DNA of 64,000 nucleotides, taken from assembly GCA_032718865.1 (NCBI GenBank), contig JALUTQ010000004.1:1488001-1552000 (forward strand). Reading direction: 5' to 3'. Both the position numbers and the translations under genes were made by a program. Under the pieces are notes generated by a model. It saw nothing but the letters and a program-made list of their open reading frames with translations, was not told the DNA's origin and did no database searches. Each line of letters opens with the position of its first letter. The first letter of the stretch is position 1. Positions 21,255 to 30,321 of the stretch are shown piece by piece. The DNA comes from Tilletia caries. Taxonomy: Eukaryota; Basidiomycota; Exobasidiomycetes; Tilletiales; Tilletiaceae.

Positions 21255-22505
21255 TCATGCGGAGCAGGTGGAAGCTCCGTGACCTCCGATTCCGCAGTTG
21301 GCGCAGCGATGCACACCGCCCGTACGGCATGCGGTCGAGCATCCCTTGAGCTGATAGTCGATGCATATAGGCTTGAGAGAGTCTGCGAAGACGACTCGTC
21401 CTCCTGGGCCACGGATGGCGTGCTGCTCTTTGCCGTCCACGCGTACCTTGGCGGAGCAGGTTCGGAAGGGATGTCCGGAGTCGGACGCAAAACAGACGAA
21501 GCACCGAAAAATTGTGCGCGCCACTTTGGGACGCGGAGCGGAGGGAGGATAATCGCTGGGAGGAGGACGCTTGCCGCCAGAGCCTCCTGAGGGACCGCTG
21601 CCTCCTCCACCGGATCCAGCCTGTCCGCTGGAGCCCCCCGAACTCAGCGAACTGGCGCGTTCCTCCATGATGCGAAGGCGGAGCTCGTCGAAGTGCTGAG
21701 AGTTGGGTCGTCCGAGGTTGAACCTCTTGCCCTCCGCATTGAGAGTTCCGCTCAGAACCCACAGCCGACGCTGTTGCTGATGCCAAAGCCGAATAGCCGC
21801 AGCGTGCCGGGCGAAGTCTGGGTGATTCGTGAGGATGTAATTGAGGCGAATCATCGACTGCACGATGTTTTCTGCCACGCCCTCCGCTTGCATGATGCGT
21901 ACGTAATGACCCAAGGCGGTCACCCATGCGGCCATGGTCAGTTCTTGATCCGCCTTGAAGCCAGTGACGGAGTCCTTCAGCTTGAAGGATCCGTCGGTGC
22001 CGAGCTCGAAGGTCGTGTCTCCGGTCAACTTGGCCCGAGTGGCGACAGCCATTCCTTCGGCCGTAAGATGCCAGAGGTCGACGTAGTCGCAGGCTCTGAT
22101 GCGGTCGCGAATCGTTTGGGAGGGAGTGGCGACGAGAAGGTCGAGCGAATTCTCCAGATCGTCGTCTTGCAGCACTTTCTTGTGCTTGTCCTTGGGTTCG
22201 GCCACGCTGTCCTGAGACTTGACCAAATCGACTAGCGTCTTGGCCGCGGCAATATGCGCCTCCTGTTCTCGCAAAACGGCCTGCTGACGTTGATTTTCGA
22301 CGTCGGCAGCCAGCTGATCGGCTTGAAGACGTTCTTCTTCTTCCTCCGCAGCGCGGGCGGCCTCCGCTTCCGCTTCTTCTTGGTCCTCTTCGAATTGTTC
22401 TCGAATGGCCTGCTCGACTGCCGCTCGATCTGCAGCGGGCAGCCGCTCGAGAACGCGAAGCTGTTCGGCGAGAGCAGGAGGATTGGGTTCGACGGCGTTG
22501 GACAT
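21255..22505 (-). CDS. DIRS Gag-like protein
   Basis: 416-residue nucleocapsid-type protein from ATG 22505. The N-terminal third is an acidic and Gln-rich likely coiled coil (EEDQEEAEAEAARAAEEEEE). A structured middle follows (TAEGMAVATRAKLTGD, MAAWVTALGHYVRIMQAEGV), then a Gly/Ser linker and a C-terminal Cys/His region: CFVCFASDSGHPFRTC, CIDYQLKGCSTAC and CANCGIGGHGASTC, as in Gag proteins of fungal DIRS elements. The stop codon TGA lies inside the TCATG target duplication of the nested LTR element, so the Gag frame survived the insertion unchanged. Confidence 0.8.
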   Translation of the reverse strand: MSNAVEPNPPALAEQLRVLERLPAADRAAVEQAIREQFEEDQEEAEAEAARAAEEEEERLQADQLAADVENQRQQAVLREQEAHIAAAKTLVDLVKSQDSVAEPKDKHKKVLQDDDLENSLDLLVATPSQTIRDRIRACDYVDLWHLTAEGMAVATRAKLTGDTTFELGTDGSFKLKDSVTGFKADQELTMAAWVTALGHYVRIMQAEGVAENIVQSMIRLNYILTNHPDFARHAAAIRLWHQQQRRLWVLSGTLNAEGKRFNLGRPNSQHFDELRLRIMEERASSLSSGGSSGQAGSGGGGSGPSGGSGGKRPPPSDYPPSAPRPKVARTIFRCFVCFASDSGHPFRTCSAKVRVDGKEQHAIRGPGGRVVFADSLKPICIDYQLKGCSTACRTGGVHRCANCGIGGHGASTCSA

Positions 22506-22629
22506 GTCGAGTCTTGAACGAGGAGATAATGACGGGCAGAGGATTGGAAAACGAGAAAAAAAAAGGTTTGACCAGAGTCCAGAGAAGATAAACGTGTGGG
22601 AATTGAGTCTTGAGATGAGAACGAAAGAT

Positions 22630-22904
22630 GAGAACAAAATGCGAAGGAGAACTGCAGAAGAGTAGAGCGAAGGAGAGGAAAGAAACGTTGTGGGGGGGCC
22701 GGAAGAGGGAAGAGGAAGCGAAAGAGCGTTGCGTTAAGTACTCATGTCGGATAAAGGGAAGGTGTTGCTGGAGGGCGAGGGCTGAATAAAAGTGGGACAA
22801 AGCATGACTGCGGAACAAAGAACGTTGCCGGCCCCCCTTTGTTTGGACCGGCGCTCTCCTTCGCCACGGCTCCAAAGGCCAAGTGTGGCTGAACCCACAC
22901 AAAG
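22630..22904 (-). repeat. DIRS terminal repeat A1
   Basis: 275 bp at the 5' end of the element (minus strand), direct copy of 14573-14847. Position 22905 returns to unit B sequence. Confidence 0.85.
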
Positions 22905-23049
22905 ATGGTTGATCACTCTTTGGTTTCATGCATTGCTGAGCTTTGTACCACAGCCGTCGGTCACGTCCTTGTCCACAGACTCAACGTCCCTTCCCCCCCT
23001 CCCGCCCCACCAAGTCAATGGAGACCAGCGCGCACCCTGAAAACATTAC

Positions 23050-23800
23050 AGCAAGATGCACAACGATTGAGAATGAGGTTTTCAAATCGTCCCCCGGATT
23101 TGAAAACAACTTTCGAATTTGGATGGTGCGACGGGCGGCGAGGTGAGCAAGCACTCCACGAATGCAAACCAAAATCGAGGCTCGCTCCCTCTGTATTCTC
23201 AGCATAGTACGAGGCGTCCGAGCCTCCGAGGCGACGGAACACATCCTGTGAACAGAGAATTTGTCTATAGCATTCCCGACGATCCTGGCGAAGGCGATCG
23301 TAGAGGGCAGAGGCATACAGCTCATTTTTCAGTACCACTTTTCCCAAGATGAGGCGATAATGAGGTACGAAACGAGAGAGGGCAGACTCGCATGGTCTTA
23401 AGTCATTGTACCTGGTGGTCTCTTCATAGTCAGCCAAGTTTTGGCAGTCTCAACGTCTCAATCACTCCCTCCTTCTCTTCTTCGATTGATATCTTCTCCT
23501 GCTTCACCATATCGCGTTCTGGTAGATTGACATCAGGATCCTTGGTGATTTATTCTCCACGGACACCTTCTCCCTCATCCGTCGCTGCTTCATGCTTCAT
23601 GTTGACCTGTTTTTCTGAGGTGCTTCCAAACTTCGAAAGGTGAGACCCGCTTCTGGCATCGTCTCGTTGGTCTCGCGGTGGGGGAAGAAACTGTCGCTCC
23701 GGACAAGCTGCGCCTCATGGCATGCTTCATAATTTTCAGGGCATGCCTCATAACTTTTGGCCCAAGAAAACGCCATTCTCAACCGTTGTGCATCTTGCTG
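23050..23800. mobile_element. Tc1/mariner-type MITE
   Basis: 751 bp with inverted ends starting CAGCAAGATGCACAACG (about 40 bp with a few mismatches), flanked by TA at 23048-23049 and 23801-23802. It has no transposase and its short ORFs are unremarkable. Its removal rejoins ...ACAT with TCACAA as in unit A (6150-6160). Its ends differ from those of the 4.7-kb Tc1 element. Confidence 0.75.
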
Positions 23801-24050
23801 TATTCACAAATTGCGTCCGGATATCTCGGTCTCCTCCGACGGCCTGAACCGATCCGGAGACTGCTGGCCGCTCCGGTGGCCTCTTACCCCGACGGCTAAA
23901 CGCAAGAGGTGGGGAGTGAGCCTGAAATGTCAGAATCAGAACCTCGACCAAAGAGTTATCTTTCTTCCGCGTACATAGCACTCCCCTTTCGGTACCAGTA
24001 TATAACATAGAGCTGCGCCGCCTCACCTGTCTTCGCTGTGATTGTGGAGA

Positions 24051-24140
24051 CGGGGCGTTGAATCAATACGAGAGGACCTTCGGGGCGTTGAATCAATACG
24101 CGAAGACCTCCGGGGCGTTGAATCAATATGAGAAGACCCT
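24051..24140 (+). repeat. three 30-bp tandem repeats upstream of SSP-B
   Basis: Three near-identical 30-bp copies starting CGGGGCGTTGAATCAATA at 24051, 24081 and 24111. Unit A has a degenerate version at 6360-6470. Confidence 0.75.
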
Positions 24141-24389
24141 TCGGGGCGCTTCAGTTTATTTATGGACTCGCCGCGCGCCGCGGGCAATGCTAATAACAGC
24201 GTCGAAAAGATTGTCCGCTGCTGATCCGACTATGTACATACGTGCTCAGACTACGCCGGGGAGATGAAGGTATTGCTGCTCATATTGGTCGAACCTTTCT
24301 CACTCGTCTCGCTCGCTCCCTTCTTTCAACAGCTCGCCGTGCACATTCAGCTATCACAGCTCACAACATCGCATCAAGAACGATATTCA

Positions 24390-24912
24390 ATGTTCCCTCC
24401 TCGCCTTATCCTCCTCGTGCTCTTCCTCCTTCTCGCCACACTGGCTAACTCTGCACCTCTTCCCGACGGGTACCCATCCCACTCGAATCAGGTTCCACCG
24501 TCCCCTGTGAGTACATCGACCGACTTACCCGATCTTGTAGGTGCTTGCCATTGGGAGAACCGATTGGGGATACTGACAACTCTCTTTCTTAATATGCAGC
24601 CGCCTGAAGTCCGCCCAGCACTACCACTCCCACCGAATATCAATCTTTATACGGCAGCGCAACGTGAGTCCTCACATGTCCAGTCAGGAAGCGAACTCCT
24701 TCAGTGACAGCAATCTCTGACATTGGACCGCCCCATATTCTGTGATACGATGAGCAGAGCGACTCACCGAGGACTGGAATCGTGTTTGGGATCAGGCGGC
24801 AGCGGCCGGATATTACGATTGGAACGATCTGTTGCCTACCCAGCGCGCACACGTTCAGGAGCTGCTCGACGAGGCAGCGGAAATTCGCCGGGAGCTTACA
24901 GCGAGTTGTTGA
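24390..24912 (+). pseudogene. small secreted protein, copy B, truncated by a transposon
   Basis: Same gene as copies A and C: exons 24390-24506, 24600-24663 and 24758 onward, signal peptide MFPPRL-ILLVLFLLLATLANSA, Pro-rich start and a helical C-terminal part (WDQAAAAGYYDWNDLL). The 4.7-kb Tc1/mariner element is inserted at TA 24897-24898 inside exon 3. The reading frame now ends four codons later inside the transposon end (TASC then TGA at 24910-24912), giving 111 residues. The displaced original end, SAVERMLEFLRDGAH with TAA, lies beyond the element at 29629-29677 and matches the C-termini of copies A and C in position. The TATA box seen in A and C is also missing. The truncated product could still be made and secreted. 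Confidence 0.8.
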
Positions 24913-25262
24913 ATGTTTGAGATTTGGCGGACTCAGCGCGAGAGTTTCATAGTGTGTGAGACTCCAGTTTTGAGACTCTCTGAGAGAAATCAACACCATC
25001 CACCACAACTCACACTCAACAACGCTCAGCGCTCAGCATCCATACTCCATAGAAGCAACAGCCGACGGGCAATCGTAGCTACCATTATCCTCACCATCCA
25101 CAAGTACAGAAGGATCGACAGCTGCCAATTGCTTCACTCTGTGCTTGAGACTCGGCAGCAAATCTGGAGGGCTGGAGCCTGGAGGTACGAATCTCTGGAG
25201 TGTACTGTGTACTGCTCTCCTGACCCATATTGCTGACTTTCTCTTTTGATCTTTTCATCTCT

Positions 25263-26351
25263 ATGATAGAATCACACGTCGTCTTCAAAATGGCAAAGAC
25301 AACAGACCTCCATTCCGCTCAAGCCAAGGCTACGGTTCGAGCGCCCGTTCCCGACGCACTCAAGCTATACATTATACAGCAAGTTTACCTCGGCAACTTG
25401 ACCATCGACGCGGCCATTGCTACCGGTCACATCAGTCGTTCACAGCTATACAAGGAGCTGAAGATCTACAGAGAGACCGGGCAGATCACGGAGCGCAAGA
25501 AGTCCACTGGCACCAATGCAAAGGCACCACCGGAAGCACGCGCGTACGTTCTGGCCCTCTTTCAGCATCGACCATCAATGTACCTTCGCGAGGCTGTCGA
25601 TATGCTCAACCATCACTTCGGCATCTTGGTCGATAAGAGCACAATCAGCGACTGGCTCAAGCAAGACGGCCTTTCTCACAAGAAACTCACGAAGACCGCA
25701 ACGCAGCAAGACGAAGATCTGCGGATCGACTACACCCTCCACATGGGGCAGTACCTTCCACAGCAGCTCGTTTTTGCGGACGAAACGCATTTCGACCAGA
25801 GGAACGCCAACCGCTCGATGGGCTGGGCAGAGACAGGAAGAAGAGCCGAGGTTCGCCAAGACTTCAGGAGAACGGGCGGTCTCAGCGTGCTGCCTGCAAT
25901 TGATCACAATGGCATTCTCGCCGCTTGGTGCGTGGACGGTGCAGTCGATGGTGACATGTTCACTTACTGGGTGGAGCATTTCCTGCTCCCGGAGATGAAC
26001 CCATTTCCTGGCCCTCGTTCCGTATTGGTATTGGACAATTGCAACATTCACAAGGCAACAACTACTCGGGAGAAGGTCGAGGCCAAAGGTGAGCAATACG
26101 TTCTTCAGTGCTCTTCGACACTATGCCGTGTACACTGGTTTTGACTCAGTTTTGCTCGATCAGGATGCATTCTGGAGTTCCTTCCCCCCTACTCTCCGGA
26201 TCTCAACCCAATTGAGACAGCCTTCAACTCCATCAAACGATATGTTCAACGCAACGCCTTGACGACCAGAGCCGATATCATCCAGGCCACGTACAAAGCT
26301 GTCAAACCCGAGCATGCCAGGGCATACTTTCGTAACAGCGGATATGTGTAG
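25263..26351 (+). CDS. Tc1/mariner (IS630 superfamily) transposase
   Basis: Cuts and inserts the element at TA sites. Two exons, 25263-26088 and 26164-26351, give 337 residues; an ATG at 25290 (MAKTTDLHSAQ) would give 328 and is equally plausible. An N-terminal helix-turn-helix region (IDAAIATGHISRSQLYKELK) precedes the DDE_3 catalytic domain: first Asp in LVFADETHFDQRNANRSMGW, second in VLVLDNCNIHK, Glu in LPPYSPDLNPIETAFNSIKR. Spacing from the second Asp to the Glu is 34 residues, Tc1-like DD34E. All catalytic residues are present and the frame is intact, so it may be functional. Confidence 0.9.
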
Positions 26352-26671
26352 CTGTAGGCAACGAAGCTCGGATGGCATTCAGGAACCTTGGCTCTTGCGC
26401 GTGTTTGTGTTTGAATGCAAAATGCACTCTTTTGTTATTGAATTTTTTATGGAAACAGGAAAGCTCAAGAGTCAAGAGTCAGAGAAAAGAAACAAAAGGG
26501 ACATCCGACGGCCGTAAAGGATACTGATGAGAAACGAGGAGCGTGGTAACCTGGTCCAACCGCATTCTGCATGAGGGATTTGAGAGTGGAGAAGATATAG
26601 CCTATAGGTTTAGGGAGTAGGGCTCCGAAAAATGGGAAATTGATAAGCCAATGCGCGCATATAAAGTCCGC
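26352..26671. other. gap between the convergent transposon genes
   Basis: 320 bp inside the Tc1 element between the stop codons of transposase and cargo gene. Nothing recognised. Confidence 0.5.
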
Positions 26672-28358
26672 TCATGCCGATGGACGCTGCGATGCTCCCA
26701 AGGCGCCATCGCGGTTTGCTGATGTTGTGTTTGCTACGTCCTTCGACAGCTCGGTCTTGATCCGAATGGGTTCGGTCGCAGTGATGGACTTGAGTCGCCA
26801 TCGCTTCATCGCTGCCGCAAATTGATGTTTAACCGCCTTTTCGATCTTCAGATCCTTCAGTATCTCGGCATCGTTCTCGAGATGCACAAGCTCGTCTGAG
26901 GCACCATAGCCTGCATCCCGTAGGATTGATGCGAGTGGCCCCGAAGCCGAACACTCCTTGATCCAAGTCTCCAAGTCCATGTCTGGTCCAACTTTCGGCA
27001 GTAGGTCCTTGTTATCCATGGCCTGCTTTGTCTTCTCCTCGTACCATTCGTCGAGATCGATGCTGTCTTCGACGCTGTTTCCCGCCTTTGAGAGTGGATG
27101 CAGAGGTTTCCGGCGTGGTTGAGCTCGTTCCTTGCCTTTGACTGAGTTGATGCCACCACTTCCACCTCCATCTCCCTCTTCATTGTCATGAGCATCTACC
27201 ACAATCTCGCCAGCGTTCTCCTTGAAGAACGTCGACTGCTGTGTGGTACTCGTACTTCTGGGCATAAAGATGTCCGAGGCAGGGGGGAAGTCTACTGTCA
27301 CCCCATCGGAGCCTTCTGCCAAAGCCGCCGCCCAGCTGAATCGATGAGCGCATTTGAGGTTGACATGCTGGCTCGGGTTTCTGGGGTGAATGTAGCAAGC
27401 TGGATGTGCTTTCGTACGAAGGTGACAGTCGGAGGAGTCGCAGATCCATCTTTTGACGATTTGACGGTCGTATTGCTTGACCTGTTCGGAAACATGCTGA
27501 AGCTCTTGTATGCCTTTGATTCGAACCTCGTCCTTTCTGGAAGGAGCAGCTGCAACTGAGGCGCCAAGTAGTCGCTCCTTTTCCTTCACCAAGATTGTTG
27601 CGGCCCGTTTTTGTGTCGAGAGCACAGCCTCGATGAAATCGTCGTAAACTTGCTCGTTCTTCAGCTTTGTCTGCGCGGAAAAGAGGTGTCCGGTGCTGTT
27701 GATTGAGACTTCGACCAGCCAATTCTCCCATTCTCCGCTGATTGTCTCCTTTTGATCCTCCTGTATGACAGCCATAACCATGCCCTACAGGTGTTCATAA
27801 CGCGGAAGATAGAAGATTCATGAAATGCATGAGTACATCTTGCCAAATGCACACTGTATGCACTTCGACATGGAGTATGGGCATTCTGCTCACCTTGAAC
27901 ATAGAGTATGTCGTTCGCGTCTCGAGCTTGAGCATACGCTGAGCTCCGAGTTGCTGATGCTTCTTCTCCTTCTCGACTTTGGCCTTGGGATTGGGTGCAG
28001 CAAAGATCTTCACGCCCAGATCGATGGGCAGCCACTCTACAAAAGCAGCATACAGAGCGGTAACGTCAGCTAACGGCTTGGATACGACTTTGAGTTTGAA
28101 CTTGTCTGTGCATTATCATAGCATGTACGAACCCAAAGATGGCGCGTCTGCTACTTGCTGTGCCTTGTTTGATCCAGTCGATCTTGCTCGCTTCAAGTTT
28201 TCCGCCTTCACCGGAAGCGACGCGTCCTGGGAGTCCTCAGAGAAGACATCGTCTATCTCCGCTTCGTCGTGTCGTTGCTGTGTGTTGCTGAGGACTGGTT
28301 GGCCTGAAAGCAGCGGCCGAATCTTTCGCCGCTTGTTGGTGTTTGAAGAGTCGGCCAT
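26672..28358 (-). CDS. cargo gene of the Tc1 element, unknown function, zinc-cluster and SAM-like regions
   Basis: Three exons, 28133-28358, 27894-28105 and 26672-27784, join in frame to 516 residues from MADSSNTNKRRKIRP (a basic, nuclear-signal-like start); the first intron uses an atypical GTTCGT donor. I do not recognise the family by name. Visible features: a conserved-looking region YAAFVEWLPIDLGVKIFAAP, a Cys/His cluster RWICDSSDCHLRTKAHPACY followed by HVNLKCAHRFSWAAAL that could bind zinc, an acidic/Gly linker, and a C-terminal region (LETWIKECSASGPLASILRD, KHQFAAAMKRWRLKS) that resembles a SAM fold. It lies wholly between the transposon ends and is convergent with the transposase. 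Whether it aids transposition, is captured cargo, or defends the element is open. Confidence 0.6.
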
Positions 28359-28964
28359 TTCTTGCTGAACGCGGAATAGGAGAGGATCGAGGAAGGGAAG
28401 GGAAGGGGAAAAGAGTGGGGAATGATGAGGAAAGGCAAAGAGCAGACCGTTCACTGCACGAATGGGCTGAGGACAGATATGAAAGGGCCACAGGGAAGTA
28501 CAAAGAGAGTTAGCAGTTAGTAAATATGCATGCATTTAGCAGCATATAGAAATGATAGGGCAGGAAGTGCGAGTCCGTATTTCAAGATGGCAATAATCGA
28601 GACACTCACAATTGCTAGTTAATAGCAATGCTCTGAATTCCAAGCGTACCAGTGACTCGCGGACTGTGGTGGAGGTTGTCGATAGTAGAGGTGTGAATGT
28701 GAACAGCAGTGGCCTTGTGTTGATTGACTGGAGTGTTGACTGACGCCTGCGGCCTGACGGACGACGGACTGTTGTGAGATGTCAGAGGAGACACAACACA
28801 CGCGCGGAAAACTTAGGAACGGGTTGTTCCGAAATGAGGTGAAGCCCTCGGCTTGGTGCTTGGGCCACTTGTTCACTGTGGCAACGGTTGCCCTCATATC
28901 ACCACACGTGTATATAAAGGCGCTCACCTCCGTTCTTCCCCCTCCCCCCCTTTCCCTCAACTCG
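28359..28964. other. upstream region of the cargo gene
   Basis: No gene seen. A CACGTG directly followed by TATATAAAGG (28904-28920, plus strand) looks like a core promoter pointing into the minisatellite, but no ORF follows it. Confidence 0.35.
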
Positions 28965-29475
28965 AGTCTCCTCGCATCCGCCCCCCCCCCCGGGTGGGCT
29001 GCTGAGCATTGGGCATTCCTCGCATCCTTCACGGGATCGCTGAGCATTATTGGGCATTCCTCGCATCCTTCACGGGATTGCTGAGCATTTGGCATTCCTC
29101 GCATCCCTCACGGGATCGCTGAGCATTTGGCATTCCTCGCATCCTTCACGGGATCGCTGAGCATTGGGCTTCCTCGCATCCTTTCGGATCGCTGAGCTAC
29201 TTAGACTCGTCGCAATCATATTCGCATTAGTAATTAGTTCTCCCGGTCTGAGTCTTCTCGCGCTCCTCGTGGGTTGCTGAGCTTTGGGATTTCCTCGCAT
29301 CCTTCTGGGATTGCTGAGCATTGGGCGTTCCTCGCATCCCTTCTGGGATTGCTGAGCATTGGGCGTTCCTCGCATCCCTTCTGGGATTGCTGAGCATTAT
29401 TGGGCATTCCTCGCATCCTTCACGGGAACGCTGAGCATTGGGCTTCCTCGCATCCTGCTGGATTGCTGAGTTTCT
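28965..29475. repeat. minisatellite, about 37-bp units, near the right end of the Tc1 element
   Basis: Eleven copies of CTCGCATCC occur in imperfect units of the form GCTGAGCATTGGGCATTCC + TCGCATCCTTCACGGGAT, in two blocks separated by about 90 bp (29200-29280). One unit is preceded by a 12-nt C run (28981). It lies inside the transposon, 150 bp from its right end. Confidence 0.8.
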
Positions 29476-30321
29476 TAGACTCTCGTAGCAAACGTACTAC
29501 ACAAAGAAGACGGGGAGGACGAGGCGAGTCTCGTTGCTGGGGTCTCACGGCTCACTTGCCTGGAGTCTCATACACTATGAAACTCTCGCGCTGAGTCCGC
29601 CAAATCTCAAACATTCAACAACTCGCTGTAGTGCAGTCGAACGAATGCTCGAGTTTCTCCGAGATGGTGCACACTAATAATTGCTATCGTCACAAGAGGC
29701 GTACCAAGGCATGATCACATGTACAACGAATATCGACGCTAAAATTGCATTATGTGCATGCGTTGAAGTAGCTTTATCATGCGCGTTACGAGTTGTGAGT
29801 GAAAGGCTAGAAGGATACGTGGTCGTGATATACAGAGTGAGGCTGAGAGACTACTATCTGGAATACGTGTGGACGGAGGCTCTTCACACCTTCGAATTCG
29901 GAAGTTCGACGAAATTTCAGCGTTGGAACTTTAGAAGCGTTGAAGCGTAGGAGAGTTGCGTGAAAAGCGAGGATAGAATAATTTTTGAATGCTCCCTTTT
30001 AATCGTTCTTTTCTTTATGGACGCTCCCTGCGGCCTGCAGCCTTGGCCATGAGAAACTTTCAAGCGGGAAGGGGCGTCTCGTCCGTGGTTCGGAAAGAGG
30101 GGGCAATGCCCCGAAGGTGTTAGAAACAGGACGTTCTGCGGAAAGGTTCGCTGAACTTGTGCGACTTTGGGATTGGTGAGGGCTGGTATAATCGCGAAAA
30201 TATGAGATGAAGGTTGAGAGATACAAACAATATGCCGAGACGAGCGCAAACGCTGTAAATTGGATCTTGTGTCGTTGTTGCGTTGCGATAGGTTATAGGT
30301 TATAGGTTCCCAGCTTTTTTT

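Larger units (their letters stand above)
14318..22904 (-). mobile_element. DIRS-type tyrosine-recombinase retroelement
   Basis: Retrotransposon read on the minus strand: gag, then RT-RNase H, then tyrosine recombinase, with no integrase or LTRs of its own. Its ends are split direct repeats in the order A1 (22630-22904), coding region, B1 (14849-14978), A2 (14573-14847), B2 (14318-14447), the PAT-like arrangement known for DIRS elements. No target duplication is visible, as expected for recombinase-mediated insertion. It interrupts unit B. A 2840-bp LTR element with its target duplication is inserted between gag and RT; without it the DIRS is about 5.7 kb. Confidence 0.88.
24899..29628 (+). 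mobile_element. 4.7-kb Tc1/mariner element with a cargo gene
   Basis: DNA transposon of 4730 bp flanked by TA (24897-24898, 29629-29630). Its terminal inverted repeats are 69 bp with one mismatch and begin CAGCGAGTTGTTGAATG. It encodes a DD34E transposase on the plus strand (25263-26351) and a second spliced gene on the minus strand (26672-28358), and it has a minisatellite near the right end (28965-29475). Most Tc1/mariner elements are 1.3-2.5 kb with one gene, so the size and second gene are notable. The near-perfect repeats suggest recent activity. Confidence 0.92.
13935..30290 (+). repeat. duplicated unit B, split by four mobile elements
   Basis: Unit B survives as 13935-14317, 22905-23049, 23801-24898 and 29629-30290. 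The pieces follow the order of unit A (start exon-like block, GTGAGCACGGCTTT block, TTGATCACTCTTTGG block, ATTCACAAATTGCG, SSP gene, 3' flank). Between them lie the DIRS element (14318-22904, with a nested LTR element), a Tc1-type MITE (23050-23800) and the 4.7-kb Tc1/mariner element (24899-29628). Confidence 0.75.

Noticed and set aside
14573..22904. The 275-bp direct repeats as LTRs of one large LTR retrotransposon
   Set aside because: Gene content is DIRS-type with a tyrosine recombinase and no DDE integrase; the second repeat pair (130 bp) fits split direct repeats, and there is no target duplication at these ends.
20123..22929. Long minus-strand frame of about 620 codons over the gag region and its leader
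   Set aside because: Shadow of the Gag frame with Arg/Ser-rich composition; Gag itself is 21255-22505.
28965..29475. CRISPR-like array
   Set aside because: Units are contiguous, imperfect and without unique spacers; this is eukaryotic DNA and a simple minisatellite.
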